The notes beneath the pieces were generated by a model. It saw nothing but the letters and a program-made list of their open reading frames with translations. It was not told the origin of the DNA and ran no database searches. The position numbers and the translations under genes were made by a program. Shown here in pieces: positions 61,101 through 64,000 of a stretch of 64,000 bases of DNA. Numbering within the stretch: position 1 is the stretch's first letter; every line of letters begins with the position of its first letter. Location of the stretch: contig NZ_JANHKP010000010.1 of NCBI RefSeq assembly GCF_024497955.1, forward strand, positions 186,001 to 250,000. The letters run 5' to 3'. The DNA comes from Streptomyces sp. C10-9-1. GTDB lineage: Bacteria > Actinomycetota > Actinomycetes > Streptomycetales > Streptomycetaceae.

Positions 61101-63331
61101 CAGTCGTCCAACGCGCCGGCGCGGGTGCGGTCGACAAGTTCGGCCGCCACCCAGGCACGGTAGAGCCGGGCACCGAGCAGCCATGCCAGGGCCTCCCGGG
61201 GTGCCCATCGCATCGCCTCCTCCACGCCGGGCAGCACCAGATCGACGGCCTTCGCATGAACCCGTCCTTCGCTCGCGAGGGGAACAAGATCCGGGGCGTC
61301 GGGGTCCTCCTCGATCTGCATCGCACGCCGCAGGATCCGCTCGCTGTCCTCGACGCTCGCAAGCCTCGCCAGTTCCTGCCCGGGCAGGGATTCGATACCG
61401 AGGGCCTCCCTGTCGGCGTCGGTGAGGTCGGTGAGACTCGACTCGTGAACACCCATATGGATCAACGAGGTCGCCGCGGTCCGGGCGACCGCCTCCTGCT
61501 GCCGCATGCCAAGTCCGTCGAAGCAGGCAAGAAGAGGGTCGTCGCCTCCGGCGGTGCTCATCCTCCTGATGAGAACGCCGACGTCTCGGGTTCCGTCCTC
61601 CCGCTCGACCTCCGCCAGCCCTGCCCGGCGGTCGAGGGAGCCGGGGCGAGCGCTGGTAGCCCGCTCGACGAACTGCTTCAGGCGCGGCTTGCCGACAAGG
61701 GCGGGGACGATGTCGAGGCTCTCCGTCTTCCACTCGGTGGCGGCGGAGAGGTCATACTCCAGAACAGCGAGCACGCTCGCACCGACGGATTCCGACACCA
61801 TCGGCAGCAGTGCGCCGACCGCGTTGTTGCCGCTCTGGAGTGGTAGGAGGCCGTCCAGGATCAAGAGCAAGGGCCTGCTCCTGTCGTGCTTCGCCAGAGC
61901 GGTCGCGTGGCCGCACGCCTCGATCAGCGGGTCTCGGTCGGGCAGTTCGCCGTGGCGGGACAGGATCGTCTGCACCTGCCAGCCTCGGCGCCGCAACCCT
62001 TCGGCCAGCTGCCGGGCGATGGTGGTCTTTCCGCTGCGCGCAGTACCGCCGACGACGGCCAGGCGCCTGCGCTTCGCGACCCGCTTTCGGGCGATGGCCT
62101 GCTTTCCGGGGGCGTTCCTCGCATTGCCGGGCACACCCGTCGGCCCGGATGCCTTCGGCTGCTCGTCGAAGAACGCCAGGAGCTTGCCGGCCTCGTCCAT
62201 CGGTGTGTCGCCGGGCCGCGGCGCCATCGGGTCGGGCACCCAGCCCAGCCGGGCCAGTTCCTCGATGTGGCGGGCGCGTTTCCAGTCGGCCCAGCCCTCG
62301 CCCCAGACGGCCGTGGCGGCGGCATCAAGCGTCGGCTCGGCGGGCACGTCGGCGGGGGGCGTCCGCCTGCCCCCCGGACCGGCCACAACCCAGCCGTCCG
62401 TGGTCGGGGCGAGAACCGTGGTAACGCCCACCTGCCCGAGCGCCTCCACCCGTCCGGACAGGTCCGCCGCCGACATCGGCGCAAGGTTCCGGTCCGCCGT
62501 CCACGCCCCGAAAGCGAGGACGGTCGGACAGGGCAATCCGGTGGCCTCCGCGAGGATGCCAAGTGCGTAGCCGAGTCCGATCGCTGGATCCTCACCCACC
62601 AGCGACACGGGCCACGATCCGACCGGTAGTGGGGGTCTGCCGACGGGGCCGACGGCTCCGAACCTCCCGAGCAACTCCGCCACGGCCTCCCACGCCGCAG
62701 CCAGGTGGGGTCCGGCCCACTCCATCGGGCGGAGCCATTCAAGCGAACCGTCCGCGAGTGGGGCCTCCTGCACCGGTCGCGCCGCGGCGGTCGCCAGGGT
62801 GACTGCAAGGCGCCCTCCGAGCACATCGAACACCGCCGCGTGCGCCGGACCTGTACTGGGACCCGCTCCGTTTCCCCTGTCCTCGGTTTCGCACCCGTCC
62901 TCCGGAGAGGGGGCCTGAGGGCACTCCGCCCAGAACTGCGCCAGGTACTCAACGACTTCGCCGCCCAGCTCGTCGAGAACGCTGCGCATAGGGGCGGACC
63001 GCCCCGCGGAGCCGTCCGGCTCCGGCGGCTCCACCTCGGCGTCCCCGGCTTCGCCGTCGAAGTATGCCTCCGCGACGAGGGCGAGGCCGCTGTTCTCGGC
63101 CACTACAAGCCAGTGGGGCAGAGAGGCGGCGATGTCGGCCGTGTCCGGCCCATTCGCCAGTCCGTCGAGCCAACCGCCGTTGACGTCGAACTCCCTCAGT
63201 GAGGAGACGAGTTCCTCACCCTCGATCTCCTCCGCGGCGGCGAGGTTCAGCAGCAGGAGCAGTCCGGCCAGCCGGTCGCGGAGGAACTCGCCGCCCGGTG
63301 TGTGCGGCGAGGAGTGCGGCACTGCAGTCAT
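58187..63331 (-). CDS. Giant P-loop NTPase (STAND-like) with degenerate Lon/S16-like domain
   Basis: 1,714 residues; ATG 63331 with GGAGG. Residues 1-210 are helical and acidic. Residues about 225-315 follow the Lon C-terminal pattern: SLVGEDPAIGLGYALGILAE, TVLAFGAWTADRNLAPM, SGRVEALGQVGVTTVLAPTTD; catalytic Ser and Lys positions of Lon are not conserved. The P-loop is VVGGTARSGKTTIARQLAEG near 430 with Walker B LLLILDGLLPL near 490. About 1,100 residues of helical repeats follow without recognisable enzyme motifs. The plan suggests a STAND-type signalling ATPase. It follows a beta-propeller-like gene by 31 bases. Function unknown; a conflict or defence role is inferred from architecture. Confidence 0.75.
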   Translation of the reverse strand: MTAVPHSSPHTPGGEFLRDRLAGLLLLLNLAAAEEIEGEELVSSLREFDVNGGWLDGLANGPDTADIAASLPHWLVVAENSGLALVAEAYFDGEAGDAEVEPPEPDGSAGRSAPMRSVLDELGGEVVEYLAQFWAECPQAPSPEDGCETEDRGNGAGPSTGPAHAAVFDVLGGRLAVTLATAAARPVQEAPLADGSLEWLRPMEWAGPHLAAAWEAVAELLGRFGAVGPVGRPPLPVGSWPVSLVGEDPAIGLGYALGILAEATGLPCPTVLAFGAWTADRNLAPMSAADLSGRVEALGQVGVTTVLAPTTDGWVVAGPGGRRTPPADVPAEPTLDAAATAVWGEGWADWKRARHIEELARLGWVPDPMAPRPGDTPMDEAGKLLAFFDEQPKASGPTGVPGNARNAPGKQAIARKRVAKRRRLAVVGGTARSGKTTIARQLAEGLRRRGWQVQTILSRHGELPDRDPLIEACGHATALAKHDRSRPLLLILDGLLPLQSGNNAVGALLPMVSESVGASVLAVLEYDLSAATEWKTESLDIVPALVGKPRLKQFVERATSARPGSLDRRAGLAEVEREDGTRDVGVLIRRMSTAGGDDPLLACFDGLGMRQQEAVARTAATSLIHMGVHESSLTDLTDADREALGIESLPGQELARLASVEDSERILRRAMQIEEDPDAPDLVPLASEGRVHAKAVDLVLPGVEEAMRWAPREALAWLLGARLYRAWVAAELVDRTRAGALDDWLQGAQAAELARCLTALGSSLDETTTGDFVRQFTNRLTEDPSPLRLHDLKNVIRGIRHAMATGALDFNEVAAWLQVQVNAAVSSGEGTPQERLHLLSLIEWFQSAELNEIIVKRVAEVVTDLSPTRAADYFLVLRALRLQRRLWRRVAEDADVHYEDAAGYHPVDQEPGPEMLIEYQAKAEDGFAVILAGMMLRRQVERTEWAVMIDEYQHLLSPALEHSSPRDVITALHEVRRTSGMHRNEIFKRAVDTRWDRGRYLDALRALLRRASPMEVVELLRVVQGLHAWCACLLLSVPVQGPVLWAPEPVPDNDFVRKLAEAVRADPRAAGMLLSVTYAVEEPFHQHGKTFAQRLGDAFGEQTVVHWLQTDPRPSVKYYVVKGLWEAQVSHRRSFLDLMVDIVTQALTTSRRIWGPRLALRLGSDLELGAGFLERLRKRVSVDDLLAGMSIWAPPEAQAEFHRLARALYPHALRRYAQTFDIRELAQRLANAPTIPVAEACREIAGTLRHTGGISGANLLQKTSKVIGRPNVWRDRLDSVRSGGEFTQLLRVLDRMDRGFVGRLVTSYGRDTMKTIRSEEESRLVWRTRSEMYANPVGAAGLLAALEDIAGLGKPVYQGLTSDAVLMKIFTEELQLLQNPSEQYMAALHLAQIGVGPRQALNADWTTMTYELKKLIITTVSSPRVVRDILRTMALWERRWALELVPKIDHAKLERRLRLGVLADLEPAVGLAALLTSLDDNAGAPMVFDSLKEVGWSRVVEHVHLPVGVLLLRVAARLQPQHVDAVASAVNDRVVSVLSREIVLDDRAMWLEVGHACQALSTAGFRLRNLAGPSAREPLVADAPAVARALSWLPPTPWRKRHQTLAVERLLSHPPRSPQDLTVGLAGAAAAGRLGELLELLGDLSRLSGASTRDLADLTEFAESHHDLAVALHPYRACFEMNLQAATSVASLDARRLRQSITRLMPGRMVIDPS

Positions 63332-63362
63332 GCGGGTTACCTCCTGGTCCCGTTGCCGCGGT

Positions 63363-64000
63363 CTACCTGGGGTCGTGGCCGGTCCGGGCGCTCAGCAGGG
63401 CGAGTGCCCCGGACGTCGCCACGATCAGGCCGTCCGGGCCGTGCGAGCAGATTCCCGCCGGGAGCCCGTCGAGCGGCCAGCGGACACCGAGCCTCTCGGT
63501 TGCGTGGTGGGTGTCCAGCCAGCTGCCGTCCCGGTCGCCGCCAGCGACGACGAACCAGTCGGCCATCAGGTGGACGGCCCGGACAGCATGTCCGAGCGGT
63601 GGCACGGCGCCTGAGAGACGCGTGGTGCCCCCGACGACCGCGCAGGTGCCTGCGGCATCCACGATCACTGCGGTCTGTCCATCCGCGGAGGCCGCCAGAC
63701 GCACGGGATTCGGGCACAGTGCCACCCTCCTGGGGGTCGCCGCGTCTGCGGGAAACCACTGGTGGACCACTCCGTCGAGAGTGGCGGCCCAAACGACCGG
63801 GTCCTCCCGCCGACCTGCGACAGCCAGAGCGACGACAGGCCTCCGGAATGCCTGGCCCGCCACCGAACCGATGCCGGAGGCGGAAACGGACAGCACCTCG
63901 ACGGCTGGGCCGTCTGCCAGGGCGAGCAGCCCGGCCGGGTGCGACGCGGAGGGGCCAGGCATCTCGCCGGATCCCTCCCGCAGCACCTGATCGGCGTGCT
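63363..64000 (-). CDS. Beta-propeller-like protein, N-terminus beyond the right edge
   Basis: The frame is open to the edge; the GTG at 63986 is internal or a late start. About 212 residues show short repeats of the form (V/A)xLxVxGxxxxPVVWAATLDG and VRLAASADGQTAVIVDAAG, VRAVHLMADWFVVAGGDRDG, GICSHGPDGLIVATSG: strand pairs with Asp/Gly turns at about 40-residue spacing, like WD40 or related propellers. It probably works with the downstream NTPase as its sensor or partner. Confidence 0.65.
   Translation of the reverse strand, partial: HADQVLREGSGEMPGPSASHPAGLLALADGPAVEVLSVSASGIGSVAGQAFRRPVVALAVAGRREDPVVWAATLDGVVHQWFPADAATPRRVALCPNPVRLAASADGQTAVIVDAAGTCAVVGGTTRLSGAVPPLGHAVRAVHLMADWFVVAGGDRDGSWLDTHHATERLGVRWPLDGLPAGICSHGPDGLIVATSGALALLSARTGHDPR

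Noticed and set aside
1..64000. CRISPR arrays, rRNA genes, complete insertion sequences
   Set aside because: No regularly spaced repeats, rRNA-like sequence or full transposase gene was seen.

Overview
The window is actinobacterial chromosome, most probably Streptomyces. Host genes have extreme GC at third codon positions, many GTG starts, ATGA/GTGA overlaps, and familiar Streptomyces neighbourhoods (DUF2617-DUF4247-DUF350-aminopropyltransferase, a DevS/DevR-type stress cluster, chitin-type GGTCTAGACC operators, an LPMO). About the first 22.4 kb is the late half of an integrated siphovirus-type prophage with visibly lower GC; its other half lies beyond the left edge.

Prophage (1-22.4 kb, nearly all minus strand). 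Reading leftwards from the host junction: a large serine integrase, a symmetric non-coding region with a consensus DnaA box, six tRNA or tRNA-like genes, one plus-strand lipoprotein (probable moron), HNH nuclease, spherulin-4-like protein, a small PrimPol-like protein, a tiny Cys/His protein, small and large terminase, portal, MuF-like protein, scaffold, decoration protein, major capsid protein, connectors, tail terminator, tail tube, the G/GT tail chaperones with a GGGAAAG slip site, a 1.7-kb-residue-class tape measure with M23 and transglycosylase domains, and a repeat-rich tail protein cut by the left edge. The phage sits in an old-yellow-enzyme gene whose 3' part resumes at about 22.385 kb.

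Host region (22.4-57.8 kb). BNR-repeat protein, uracil-DNA glycosylase, sugar kinase, CbiX-like protein, lactonase, FUSC membrane protein, Lrp/AsnC regulator, HAD phosphatase, the polyamine-synthase operon, a stress/dormancy cluster (GAF histidine kinase, CBS protein, universal stress protein, NarL/DevR-type regulator) with two perfect palindromes in the regulator/USP divergent promoter, a binding-protein ABC importer operon with HAD phosphatase and a GntR/UTRA regulator, a GlxA/AraC regulator divergent from an HD protein, an LPMO, an XRE regulator, a secreted M4-M28 double peptidase, and a radical-SAM RiPP locus whose precursor core resembles multiple three-residue cyclophane motifs. Both RiPP genes carry frameshifts.

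Right island (about 57.8-64 kb). Codon use changes and a two-gene minus-strand operon begins: a partial beta-propeller-like protein followed by a 1,714-residue P-loop NTPase that appears to contain a degenerate Lon/S16-like domain before the NTPase and a long helical C-terminal region. This looks like a STAND-type sensor or conflict system and is the best candidate in the window for something undescribed.
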